Assembly: GCF_021021415.1 (NCBI RefSeq)
Contig: NZ_JAINWJ010000010.1
Location: forward strand, 159,095-223,094
From: Martelella mediterranea
Lineage (GTDB): Bacteria; Pseudomonadota; Alphaproteobacteria; Rhizobiales; Rhizobiaceae
Direction: 5' to 3'
Length of the DNA: 64,000 bases
In this document: piece after piece, positions 18,825-26,961 of the stretch
Layout of the letters: each line of letters opens with the position of its first letter
How positions within the stretch are numbered: the first letter of the stretch is position 1
Position numbers and translations under genes: made by a program
The notes under the pieces: model-generated
Database searches by the model: none
Told to the model about the DNA's origin: nothing
What the model saw: the letters and a program-made list of their open reading frames with translations, nothing else

Positions 18825-18854
18825 CAAAAACGCCCCGGTTTTGGGCCGGGGCGT
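18825..18854 (-). terminator. intrinsic terminator of the DUF465 gene
   Basis: A 9-bp stem (ACGCCCCGG with CCGGGGCGT). Read on the minus strand it is followed by a run of T (the A-run 18826-18830), 19 bases after the DUF465 stop. Confidence 0.8.
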
Positions 18855-18872
18855 TGAGGACAGGGGGGTGTC

Positions 18873-19046
18873 TTAAGTAGCTGAGTGATGGAGGCGTTCA
18901 ATCTCGTCTTTCAGGTGAAGTTTCCTGCGTTTGATCGATGCGATTTCCTGGTCGTGGCTGGACGGCGAAGCCATTACGTCGTGAAGCTTCCTCTCAAGTT
19001 CGGAATGCTTTTCCTCAAGAGCGGCAAGATGCGTCTGAACTGTCAT
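18873..19046 (-). CDS. DUF465 (YdcH family) small protein
   Basis: A 57-residue helical protein. The sequence LAALEEKHSELERKLHDVM followed by IKRRKLHLKDEIERL is the coiled-coil pattern of DUF465/YdcH. Its function is unknown. The start at 19046 is supported by AGGAAGGAC just upstream; the in-frame start at 19100 is not. A terminator follows. Confidence 0.82.
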   Translation of the reverse strand: MTVQTHLAALEEKHSELERKLHDVMASPSSHDQEIASIKRRKLHLKDEIERLHHSAT

Positions 19047-19306
19047 TGCACACGTCCTTCCTTTGGTTTCGCGCCGCCGGATGCGGCGCCTCGTCATCAA
19101 AGTGCAATATCAGCATGCCATGATCGAAGACGTTTGTCGAAGGCGGAAATGTGATTTTGTGAGGGCATTTTGCCCCAGGCAGGACTGAACTCTCCGGCGC
19201 CTTGCTTTTCACCGAAAACGATTGATGCTAGAGCGTGTTTCGCCCGAAACGACGCAGCGTTGGCGCGTGCCACATTCGTCGAATTTGTTGAAACAATGGA
19301 ATGCCG

Positions 19307-19810
19307 ATGAGCCCGATCAAGAATCCGCCTGTCGCCATCGTCATGGGGTCCCAGTCCGACTGGGAAACGATGAAGAACGCCGCCGACATTCTCGATATTC
19401 TCGACATCGATTACGATGCGCGGATCGTCTCGGCGCACCGCACGCCGGACCGTATGTATGAGTTCGCCCGCAGCGCCCGCGCCGAAGGCTTTCAGATCAT
19501 CATCGCCGGTGCCGGCGGGGCGGCCCATCTGCCGGGCATGATGGCGGCGCTGACGCCGCTGCCGGTTTTCGGCGTGCCGGTGCAGTCGCGCGCGCTCTCC
19601 GGCCAGGACAGCCTGTTGTCGATCGTGCAGATGCCGGCGGGCATACCGGTCGGAACGCTCGCTATCGGCAGGGCCGGCGCGGTCAATGCGGCGCTTCTGG
19701 CGGCCGCCGTCCTGGCGCTCGCCGATCCCGAGCTTGCGGGCAGGCTGGATGAATACCGCGTGCGCCAGGCGGCAAGCGTTGCCGAATACCCCATCGACAA
19801 GGACGAATGA
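19307..19810 (+). CDS. purE: 5-(carboxyamino)imidazole ribonucleotide mutase
   Basis: A 167-residue class I PurE that converts N5-CAIR to CAIR in purine synthesis. Motifs are [15 protein letters not shown] at the N-terminus, the active-site histidine in [10 protein letters not shown] and the glycine-rich [20 protein letters not shown]. An ATG at 19301 also fits; the one at 19307 has better spacing from GGA (19298-19300). The 3' end overlaps purK by 4 bases (ATGA), and PurK makes its substrate. Confidence 0.95.
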   Translation: MSPIKNPPVAIVMGSQSDWETMKNAADILDILDIDYDARIVSAHRTPDRMYEFARSARAEGFQIIIAGAGGAAHLPGMMAALTPLPVFGVPVQSRALSGQDSLLSIVQMPAGIPVGTLAIGRAGAVNAALLAAAVLALADPELAGRLDEYRVRQAASVAEYPIDKDE

Positions 19811-20880
19811 GTTTCATGAAAACCATCGGTATCATCGGCGGCGGCCAGCTTGGCCGCATGCTGGCCATGGCGGCCGCCCGGCTGTCGATCCGCACCGTTA
19901 TTCTGGAACCGCAGGAAGATTGTCCGGCCGCGCAGGTCGCAAACCGCCATATCGTGGCGGCCTATGATGACGAGGCGGCGCTTTTTGAGATTGCCGGCGG
20001 CTGTGAAGTGATCACCTATGAATTCGAAAACGTGCCGGAGAAAAGCGCGGCGCTTCTGTCGGCCGAACGGCCGGTCTATCCGCCGGCGCGCGCGCTTTCC
20101 GTTTCGCAGGATCGGCTCACCGAGAAGACGTTCCTCAATGACAGCGGCATCGCCACCGCCGGATTCCGGGCGGTCGATACGGCCGAGGATCTTGCCGCGG
20201 CGCTCGAGACATTTGGCGGACGCGGCGTGTTGAAGACCCGCCGCTTCGGTTATGACGGCAAGGGCCAATGGGTGTTTGACGGCAGCGACAATGACCCGGA
20301 GGCCGCTTTTGCAGCGCTTGATGGCGCGCCTGCGATCTTCGAGGAGTGGATCGATTTCGATCGTGAAATCTCGGTGATCGCCGCGCGCGGCATGGACGGC
20401 ACGATCGTTTGTTTCGACCCGGCCGAAAATGTGCACCGCGAGGGCATTCTGCGGACATCCACCGTCCCGGCCAATGTGTCTTCGCAGACCGGCGCGGCTG
20501 TCCGCGCGGCGGCGGAGCGGCTTCTGATCGGGCTCGATTATGTCGGCGTGCTGGGGCTGGAACTGTTTGTCGCCCGCGACGGCAGGCTGATCGCCAACGA
20601 GTTCGCGCCGCGCGTCCACAATTCCGGCCACTGGACCGAGGCGGCCTGCGTTCTCTCCCAGTTCGAGCAGCATATCCGGGCCGTTTGCGGCCTGCCGCTG
20701 ATCGACCCCGTCCGCCACAGCGATTGCGTGATGCACAACATCGTCGGCGACGATATGGAGTGGATTCCGCAGTGGATGACGACCTCCGGCGCGCTCGTGC
20801 ATCTCTACGGCAAGGCCGAAACGAGGGCAGGGCGGAAAATGGGCCATGTTACCGTTCTGGAAAAACGTCGCGACGGTTGA
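19807..20880 (+). CDS. purK: 5-(carboxyamino)imidazole ribonucleotide synthase
   Basis: A 357-residue ATP-grasp enzyme that makes N5-CAIR from AIR, bicarbonate and ATP. The start [16 protein letters not shown] (residues 4-19) is typical, the ATP-grasp part includes [16 protein letters not shown], and the C-terminal half has [16 protein letters not shown]. Translation is coupled to purE through the ATGA overlap at 19807-19810. Length matches the family. Confidence 0.96.
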   Translation: MSFMKTIGIIGGGQLGRMLAMAAARLSIRTVILEPQEDCPAAQVANRHIVAAYDDEAALFEIAGGCEVITYEFENVPEKSAALLSAERPVYPPARALSVSQDRLTEKTFLNDSGIATAGFRAVDTAEDLAAALETFGGRGVLKTRRFGYDGKGQWVFDGSDNDPEAAFAALDGAPAIFEEWIDFDREISVIAARGMDGTIVCFDPAENVHREGILRTSTVPANVSSQTGAAVRAAAERLLIGLDYVGVLGLELFVARDGRLIANEFAPRVHNSGHWTEAACVLSQFEQHIRAVCGLPLIDPVRHSDCVMHNIVGDDMEWIPQWMTTSGALVHLYGKAETRAGRKMGHVTVLEKRRDG

Positions 20881-20918
20881 CTTGGCGGCGATCATTCGCT
20901 AGGTAGCGGCCACTGTCG

Positions 20919-20945
20919 GGCGCGCTTTTTCAAGGCGCGCCTTTG
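20919..20945 (+). terminator. possible terminator after purK
   Basis: A 7-bp stem (GGCGCGC with GCGCGCC) and a short T-run (TTTG), 38 bases after the purK stop. The weak T-tract makes the call tentative. Confidence 0.4.
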
Positions 20946-21007
20946 AATATCAATACTGACCGCCTTTACTGATCAGTCGAGAGCGGCACAAACAGCGGAT
21001 CGAAAAC

Positions 21008-21133
21008 ATGAAGATCAAGAATTCGCTCAAGGCGCTCAAGTCCCGTCACCGGGAAAACCGTCTGGTGCGCCGCAAGGGCCGGGTATACATCATCAACAAG
21101 CAGAATCCGCGCTTCAAGGCCCGTCAGGGCTGA
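21008..21133 (+). CDS. rpmJ: 50S ribosomal protein L36
   Basis: A 41-residue ribosomal protein: [20 protein letters not shown] begins it, and [16 protein letters not shown] ends it. This is the alphaproteobacterial L36 form, which lacks the zinc-binding cysteines of the E. coli form (no Cys at all here). It belongs to the large subunit near the peptidyl transferase region. The gene stands alone between purK and a TPR protein gene, as in many Rhizobiales. Recognition of the full sequence is firm despite the short length. Confidence 0.95.
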   Translation: MKIKNSLKALKSRHRENRLVRRKGRVYIINKQNPRFKARQG

Positions 21134-21189
21134 GAAAATCAGCGCATTATCTGTTTGAATTTTTGCCATGACGGGATACCATTCCCGTC

Positions 21190-21792
21190 ATGCGCTTTTC
21201 TATGTCTGCCATTCTGATACTCGCCGCTCTGGCCGCCGGCCCGCTGCCGGCGCTTGCCCAAGGCAACGCCGCGGACGAACAGGTTTCCGCGATGCCGGAT
21301 GCGGTTGTCGAGTCCGATCCGCTGGACAGGCTTTACGACCGGCTGAAACGCACAAGCGATGCCGGACGGGCGGCCGACCTTGCTCGCCAGATCGACGAAT
21401 ATCTCGATCGCTCGCCAAGCCCCACGGTTTCTCTGCTGATCGAATGGTCGGATGATTCGGAAAACAATGGCCGCAGCGCAGCGGCGCTCGATTTCCTGTC
21501 GGAGGCGATTGCGCTGAGGCCGGACGAGGCAGCCCCCTACCGCAAGCGCGCGGTGCTCCATTACACCCATGGCGATCTCGAACGCGCCATGGACGATATC
21601 CGCACATCGCTGTCGCTGGAGCCGCGCGATTTCGGCGCGCTCGGCCTGATGGCGACGATCCTCGACAGGACCGGGCGGCAGGAAGCGGCGGTCGAGGTGT
21701 GGCGGCGGTATCTCGAACTCTATCCCGCCGACCGCGATGTCGCGGCCTTTGTGGAAAGCACGCTGAACGAGCGTGCGGGCAAGCGGATTTAA
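21190..21792 (+). CDS. secreted TPR-repeat protein
   Basis: A 200-residue protein with an N-terminal signal peptide (MSAILILAALAAGPLPALAQ within the first 25 residues), so it is probably periplasmic. The rest is helical with TPR-like units: AALDFLSEAIALRPDEAAPY, then HYTHGDLERAMDDIRTSLSL and a third ending VWRRYLELYPAD. TPRs bind partner proteins; the partner is unknown. An ATG four codons in (21202) is an alternative start. The next gene is convergent, 6 bases away. Confidence 0.78.
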   Translation: MRFSMSAILILAALAAGPLPALAQGNAADEQVSAMPDAVVESDPLDRLYDRLKRTSDAGRAADLARQIDEYLDRSPSPTVSLLIEWSDDSENNGRSAAALDFLSEAIALRPDEAAPYRKRAVLHYTHGDLERAMDDIRTSLSLEPRDFGALGLMATILDRTGRQEAAVEVWRRYLELYPADRDVAAFVESTLNERAGKRI

Positions 21793-21798
21793 CGGACT

Positions 21799-22002
21799 TC
21801 AGAAATGCATGACGTGGCGCAGCACCCGGTAGATGAGGTGGAGCGCCAGCAGCGCCGCGCCGACGGCGATCGTCAGGTGCGAAAGCGGGCTCAAAAGGCT
21901 GCCCTCGATCGTGCCCGCGACGTCGGGATATTGATAGAGCAAGATGCGGATGGTGAGGCCCGCAAGCCCGACCACCACCAGCACGAGGCCGGCAAGTTTC
22001 AT
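21799..22002 (-). CDS. small membrane protein, unknown function
   Basis: A 67-residue protein with two predicted membrane helices (about residues 3-22, LAGLVLVVVGLAGLTIRILL, and 41-60, LTIAVGAALLALHLIYRVL). The ATG at 22002 follows AGGAGATCGG; a longer in-frame start at 22062 has no such site. Not assigned to a family. It converges with the TPR gene. Confidence 0.65.
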   Translation of the reverse strand: MKLAGLVLVVVGLAGLTIRILLYQYPDVAGTIEGSLLSPLSHLTIAVGAALLALHLIYRVLRHVMHF

Positions 22003-22088
22003 GATCCGATCTCCTGTCGTGAAGGAATAGAGATCGGTCTTTGCATGGCGGTATCGCCGCAATTGTCGTCACAAAAGACCGAAACAGC

Positions 22089-22122
22089 GAGGCGGCCCGC
22101 GAGCCGCCTCTTTCACTTTTTT
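22089..22122. terminator. hairpin, probable terminator downstream of the thiX-thiY pair
   Basis: An 8-bp stem (GAGGCGGC with GCCGCCTC, loop of 6). T-rich sequence lies on its plus-strand 3' side, and a weaker T-rich stretch on the minus-strand 3' side, about 45 bases after the minus-strand thiY stop. Confidence 0.5.
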
Positions 22123-22154
22123 ATAATGTGCTTTTGTGGCGATTTGAGGCCGAT

Positions 22155-23099
22155 CTACTTTTCCTGCGATAGCGACACTGAAATCGCATCGACCGGCGGC
22201 GCTTCGGAGATCAGCCCGTTTTGCGCCATGAACGCGCCGAAACGTTCATACCGCTCGGCATCGGAGGCGGCGGGACGCTTGGCGAAGCGGACGATCGATT
22301 CGGCGAAGGCCTGGCGGTTCAACTCGTCGTCGAGATCGGGATAGGCCTTGGCAAAGCTCTCCCATGCCGCCTCCGGATGGTTGACGATGAAGACCGTCGC
22401 CTTTTCCACAGCATCGAGGAAGCGCGGCAGCCGGTCGTCGTCAAGCATGTCGCTGCGGGTCACGTATATAAGCTCGTCATAGACCGGCACGCCATGCTCT
22501 TCCGGAAAGAAGGCCTTACCCTCGTGGCCGGCGATCCGCATCTGCGGCAGTTCGATATTGCGGAACGAGCCGATGGTGGCATCGACCTGTCCAGACAGCA
22601 GCGACTGGGTCAGCGCGAAATTGACATTGATCAGGGTGATGTCGTCCTTGGTAAGGCCCGCGTTTTCCAGCATCGTGGCCACCACCGCATCCTCGATGCC
22701 CGCCACCGAAAAGCCGATCTTCTTGCCCTTCAGATCGGCGACGGATTTGATCGGCCCGTCTTTCAGCACCGTCAGCGTGTTGAGCGGGGTCGAGACCAGC
22801 GTGCCGAAGCGGACGATATCGATGCCGGCCTCGTGGTCGAGATAGAGATTGGGCTGGTAGTGAATGCCGATATCGACCTTGCCGGTCGCCACCATGCGCG
22901 GCACCATGGACGGGTCGGACGGCGGCACCAGTTCCACATCGAGCCCCTCATCAGCGAAGTAGCCGTTTTCGGCGGCGATCACCAGCGGTGCGTGGTCGGG
23001 GTTTACATACCATTCGAGGATCACGTCGAGCTTGTCGGCGGCGCTCGCCAGCCCGGGAGCCAGGGCAAGAGCGGCGGCGAATGCGAGTTTCTTCAGCAT
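22155..23099 (-). CDS. thiY: thiamine-precursor ABC transporter substrate-binding protein (ThiY/NMT1 type)
   Basis: A 314-residue periplasmic binding protein with a signal peptide (about 20 residues, ending GLASAAD). The mature start DVILEWYVNPDHAPLVIAAE is characteristic of ThiY/THI5-like proteins, which bind hydroxymethylpyrimidine-type thiamine precursors such as formylaminopyrimidine. It follows the permease gene by 30 bases and both lie behind a TPP riboswitch, which supports the ligand class. No ATPase gene adjoins, so the energising subunit must be encoded elsewhere. Confidence 0.88.
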   Translation of the reverse strand: MLKKLAFAAALALAPGLASAADKLDVILEWYVNPDHAPLVIAAENGYFADEGLDVELVPPSDPSMVPRMVATGKVDIGIHYQPNLYLDHEAGIDIVRFGTLVSTPLNTLTVLKDGPIKSVADLKGKKIGFSVAGIEDAVVATMLENAGLTKDDITLINVNFALTQSLLSGQVDATIGSFRNIELPQMRIAGHEGKAFFPEEHGVPVYDELIYVTRSDMLDDDRLPRFLDAVEKATVFIVNHPEAAWESFAKAYPDLDDELNRQAFAESIVRFAKRPAASDAERYERFGAFMAQNGLISEAPPVDAISVSLSQEK

Positions 23100-23129
23100 G
23101 TCATTCTCCTGTTCGGTTGAGCCGGCCGC

Positions 23130-23885
23130 TCAATCCTCATGCGACCAGCGGGTGAAGAAGGGGGCGGCGAGATCCACCGCTTTTCGAAACAGCACGGCCT
23201 CGAGCGCCAGGATCAGCATAGCGGCGAACACGGTCTCGCTCTGCATGCGGGCATTGGCCTGGACCATGAGGAAGCCGAGGCCGCCGGCTGACCCCACCCA
23301 TTCGCCCACCACCGCGCCAAGCGGCGCGAGCGGGGCCGCGATCCTGAGGCCGGAAAACAGATGCGGCATTGCCAGGGGCAGGCGGATGTGGCGCAACATT
23401 TCGAAATGGTCCGCGCCATCGAGAAGCCCCGCGGCCACGATCTCCGGATCGGTGCGCCTCAGCCCGTCGGCAAAACTGGAGGCGACGGGGAAGAACACGA
23501 TGATCGTCGTCATCACCACTTTGGAGGCGATGCCGAAGCCGAACCAGAGCACCAGCATCGGCGCGATCACGAAGACGGGAAAGGATTGCAGCACCACCAG
23601 AACGGGCCAGATGAAACGGCCGATGCGGGGAAAGGCGGCAATGAAAATCGCCGCCGCCGCGCCGAAGACCGCGCCCATGGCAAAGCCCGCCAGGATTTCC
23701 CTTAGCGTCACCAGCGCTTCTTCAAGCAGCATCGCGTGGGCGGTCTGGAACTTCGCCAGCACGGCAAGCGGCGGCGGCAGGATATAGCGCGGCAACTCGC
23801 CGAAAACGATGATCGCCTGCCAGAGCACAAGAAGCCCGGACATGATCGCGAAAAAGGTGAGTGCCGCCGAAAGGGTACGCTTCAA
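23130..23885 (-). CDS. thiX: thiamine-precursor ABC transporter permease
   Basis: A 251-residue inner-membrane permease of the binding-protein-dependent type with about six helices. The coupling loop is visible as GADHFEMLRHIRLPLAMPHL near residue 160, the EAA-type motif that docks with the ATPase. It is the first gene behind the minus-strand TPP riboswitch and is followed by the ThiY-like binding protein gene. SsuC/TauC-type permeases are similar in sequence; the riboswitch argues for thiamine precursors. Confidence 0.88.
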   Translation of the reverse strand: MKRTLSAALTFFAIMSGLLVLWQAIIVFGELPRYILPPPLAVLAKFQTAHAMLLEEALVTLREILAGFAMGAVFGAAAAIFIAAFPRIGRFIWPVLVVLQSFPVFVIAPMLVLWFGFGIASKVVMTTIIVFFPVASSFADGLRRTDPEIVAAGLLDGADHFEMLRHIRLPLAMPHLFSGLRIAAPLAPLGAVVGEWVGSAGGLGFLMVQANARMQSETVFAAMLILALEAVLFRKAVDLAAPFFTRWSHED

Positions 23886-23964
23886 TCCCGCTCTCCCCGG
23901 CTAAACCGGGCAGCGAAGGCGTCAATAGAGGCTGATTTTCTGGGCGTGTCGCTCAAGACCAAAC

Positions 23965-24055
23965 TCCGTTCCTACGCCGGCATAACCCGGATCAGGTTCA
24001 AGGGTTCGGCCATCGGCCATCTCAGTGTCACGGACACACCCCTCGGATGCGTCCT
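23965..24055 (-). promoter_or_regulatory. thiamine pyrophosphate (TPP) riboswitch
   Basis: Read on the minus strand: AGGGGTGT near 24040, CTGAGAT near 24020, and the THI-box core ACCTGATCCGGGTTATGCC then GGCGTAGG at 23971-23999. It is 80-170 bases before the thiX start on the same strand. TPP binding should reduce expression of the transporter pair. Ends are approximate. Confidence 0.92.
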
Positions 24056-24267
24056 CTATGCCGCGCGATCGTGCGTCGGTCAAGGGGCTCGGCGGCGAAG
24101 TCGGGAACGCCGCTAATATAAACGCTAAGGTCCAAAAGGATTTGACAACGGGTGCCGTTTCGACTTTCAACTTTTGGTATAAGGCCGTTTGCGGTTTTCA
24201 GCGGCGGTTCATAAACGGGGTCATAAGAGGGGAAGGCGGCAGCCGCCGCCCAAGCGGAGGAAAACCC

Positions 24268-25596
24268 ATGCTCATAGCCATCGTCATTGTGGCAGCGCTG
24301 TTCGGCATGCTCTTCGGTTTCGACCAGGGCGTGATTTCCGGGGCCTTGCCGTTCATCAAGCAGGATTTCACGGTTTCGGCCTTCATGGAGGGTGTGATTA
24401 CCTCGGCCGTGCCGCTCGGCGCGGTGGCGGGCACCGTGCTTGCCATGGTGACCACCGATCGCTACGGCCGCAAGCCGATGCTGATATTGGGCGCGCTGAT
24501 CTTTCTGGTCGGCTCGCTGATCTCCGCGCTCGCCTTCAACCAGTATGTGCTGACCCTTGCCCGCCTCCTGATCGGCGTCGGTATCGGCGCCTCGGCCATG
24601 ACCGCGCCGATGTTTCTGGCGGAAGTCGCGCCGGCGCGCATTCGCGGCACCATCGTCTCGGCCTTCCAGTTGATGATCACCATCGGCATCATGGTATCCT
24701 ACATGTCGGATGCGGCCTTTGGCGGATCGGGCGACTGGCGCTGGATGATCGGCGTCGGCGTGTTCCCGTCGATCGTGGCGCTGATCGGCATCCTGCTGTC
24801 TCCGGAAACGCCGCGCTGGTTGACGCTCAATTCCAATGCCGACAAGGCGCGCGATATCATCGCGAAGCTGCAGCCGGAATCTTCGCCCGCCGAGGTTGAC
24901 GAGATCATCGCCGAGATCCAGGAAAGCGCCAAGGACGAGGAGGCCGCCCCCGCCTGGAGCGCCTTCCTGAAGCGCGGCATCCTGCCGGTGACGAGCTTCG
25001 CCATGATCGTGTTCGTGCTGCAGCAGCTTTCCGGCATCAACGCGATCATCTACTACGCTCCGGAAATCTTCAAGAATGCCGGATTTTCCGGCACCACGAC
25101 CGATCTGCTGGCCACCGTCGGCATCGGCGTCGTCAATGTCGCGCTGACCGTGGTCGCGATGTATCTGGTGGAAAGCATGGGCCGGCGCAAGCTGCTGATC
25201 CTCGGCTTCATCGGAACCGCGCTGTCGATGGCGCTGGTGACCGTGGCGACGATGATGGATGTCGCGGCAACCCCCTATCTCGCCATGATCGGCATCTTCG
25301 CTTTCATCGCCTTCTTCGCCGTCAGTCTTGGCCCGTTGCCCTGGCTTTACATGTCGGAACTGTTTCCGTTGAGACTGCGTCCGCGCGGCATGGCGCTCGC
25401 CTCGGTCGCCAACTGGTCCTTCAATTTCCTGGTGGCGCTGGTGTTTCCGGATTTGCTGGCGAGTATAGGCATTGTCGGAACCTTCGCGATCTTCACCTTC
25501 TTCTGCGTTGTCGGCATTGTCTACGCGATCGCCGCCGCACCCGAGACGAAGGGCATTACGCTGGAGGAAATCGAGGCGCGCACCATCGCCGCGTGA
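24268..25596 (+). CDS. MFS transporter, sugar porter family
   Basis: A 442-residue, 12-helix membrane transporter. Sugar-porter signatures are present: FGFDQGVISGALPFI at the first helix, TDRYGRKPMLILGALIF after helix 2, the ESMGRRKLLILGF loop in the second half and the terminal PETKGITLEEIE. The ATG at 24268 is preceded by GGAGG (24257-24261); an in-frame start at 24025 would overlap the minus-strand riboswitch and is rejected. It would carry a hexose or pentose with protons; the sugar is unknown, and no sugar genes adjoin. Confidence 0.9.
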   Translation: MLIAIVIVAALFGMLFGFDQGVISGALPFIKQDFTVSAFMEGVITSAVPLGAVAGTVLAMVTTDRYGRKPMLILGALIFLVGSLISALAFNQYVLTLARLLIGVGIGASAMTAPMFLAEVAPARIRGTIVSAFQLMITIGIMVSYMSDAAFGGSGDWRWMIGVGVFPSIVALIGILLSPETPRWLTLNSNADKARDIIAKLQPESSPAEVDEIIAEIQESAKDEEAAPAWSAFLKRGILPVTSFAMIVFVLQQLSGINAIIYYAPEIFKNAGFSGTTTDLLATVGIGVVNVALTVVAMYLVESMGRRKLLILGFIGTALSMALVTVATMMDVAATPYLAMIGIFAFIAFFAVSLGPLPWLYMSELFPLRLRPRGMALASVANWSFNFLVALVFPDLLASIGIVGTFAIFTFFCVVGIVYAIAAAPETKGITLEEIEARTIAA

Positions 25597-25698
25597 GGGC
25601 GGCAGCGGCGTCCCTCCAAAGGAAGCGAACCTCGCCCTGGCCTTCGCTCAGGGCGAGGCACAACGGAGATGACGCACCCGGCGCGGCCAGGCTGGCGC

Positions 25699-26757
25699 TC
25701 ACCGCCAGTCGGAATAGGAATGTTTTCCGCCCCGGTAATCCGTGGCCTCGTATTCGCCCGCGCCGGTTTGCTCCAGATAGGAAGGGCCGATCGGCGCCTT
25801 GCCCTGGCCGCCCGGAATATCAAGTACATAGGTCGGCAGGCAGAGCCCCGAGATCGTGCCCTGCAGCGCTCGCATCAGCGCCTGGCCGCGCGCGATCGGC
25901 ACGGCGAAATGGGCAACGCCCTTGGCCTTGTCGAGATGGTGCAGGTAATACGGCTTGACCCGGTTGGCGAGGAGCGCCTTGAACAGGCTCGCCAGCATTT
26001 CGGCGTCGTCGTTGATGCCCTTCAGCAGCACGGTCTGCGCGAACAGCGGAACGCCGCCATCGGCAAGGCGGGCGAGCCCGCCGCGCACCGCCGCCGTCAG
26101 CTCGCGCGGATGATTGACGTGGATGACGATATTGACCGTCTTGCCGGCCTGCTTCAGCGTATCGACCAGACCGTCGGTGATGCGCTCCGGCGTGACCAGC
26201 GGGGCGCGGGTGTGGATGCGGATTACGGCGACATGCTCGACTTCGCCAAGCGCCTTCATCAGCGCGGAAAGCCGGCGGTCGGACAGCACCAGCGGATCGC
26301 CGCCCGACAGGATCACCTCCCAGATTTCGCTATGGGCGCGGATATAGTCGAGCGCCGCCGCAAGCTCCTCGCGGTCAAGCGCCGCCTCCGGCTCGCCCAC
26401 GGTTTCGCGGCGGAAGCAGAAACGGCAATAGACCTGGCAGGCATGGGTCGGCTTCAAGAGCACCCGGTCGGGATAGCGGTGGGTGACGCCCTTTGCCCGC
26501 TCGAACGCCCCGTCGCCGATCGGGTCGTCCATCTCGCCGTCATAGGCTTGAAGCTCGCGCGCATCCGGCACGAACTGGCGCGCCAGCGGATCATCGGCGG
26601 CCACCGTGTCGATCGCCGACAGGATATGGGCCGGAATGCGGATGCGGAAATCCTCGGCAACCCGCGCGATATCGCCCGCCGTCTCCGCCGGCACGAGCCC
26701 GCGCGCCACCAGCGCATCGGTGTCGGTTATCGCGGTTTTCGCTTTGCTCTCGGACAT
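25699..26757 (-). CDS. radical SAM lysine 2,3-aminomutase-like protein (EpmB/KamA family)
   Basis: A 352-residue radical SAM, PLP-dependent enzyme. The cluster-binding cysteines are C107, C111 and C114 in THACQVYCRFC, and the ILSGGDPLVL motif near residue 150 contacts SAM. Length and the YodO-like layout fit EpmB, which converts lysine to beta-lysine for modifying elongation factor P, rather than the longer clostridial KamA. EpmA, the usual partner, is not in this window. Expressed divergently from the MocR regulator. Confidence 0.88.
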   Translation of the reverse strand: MSESKAKTAITDTDALVARGLVPAETAGDIARVAEDFRIRIPAHILSAIDTVAADDPLARQFVPDARELQAYDGEMDDPIGDGAFERAKGVTHRYPDRVLLKPTHACQVYCRFCFRRETVGEPEAALDREELAAALDYIRAHSEIWEVILSGGDPLVLSDRRLSALMKALGEVEHVAVIRIHTRAPLVTPERITDGLVDTLKQAGKTVNIVIHVNHPRELTAAVRGGLARLADGGVPLFAQTVLLKGINDDAEMLASLFKALLANRVKPYYLHHLDKAKGVAHFAVPIARGQALMRALQGTISGLCLPTYVLDIPGGQGKAPIGPSYLEQTGAGEYEATDYRGGKHSYSDWR

Positions 26758-26961
26758 GGCCGCCCCGTCGCCGGTTTCGTTTGGGGCGTTCTAAACGGTT
26801 TGCTGCGCCAAGCAAAGCCGGTCCGGTCCGGCGCGCACCTTTTCAAAACCTGCCAGGCGTTTCGAAAGCGTTAGGCATTTCACGGCTTTGGCATTGCCTT
26901 TCCGCAATCCGCTTTCGGCCGCGCGCTTGTCATTCTCCCGGATTTGCCCCACCATCCGGAG

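Noticed and set aside
24025..24267. Upstream in-frame extension of the MFS sugar porter gene
   Set aside because: It overlaps the minus-strand TPP riboswitch and has no ribosome binding site; the ATG at 24268 with GGAGG gives the family N-terminus.
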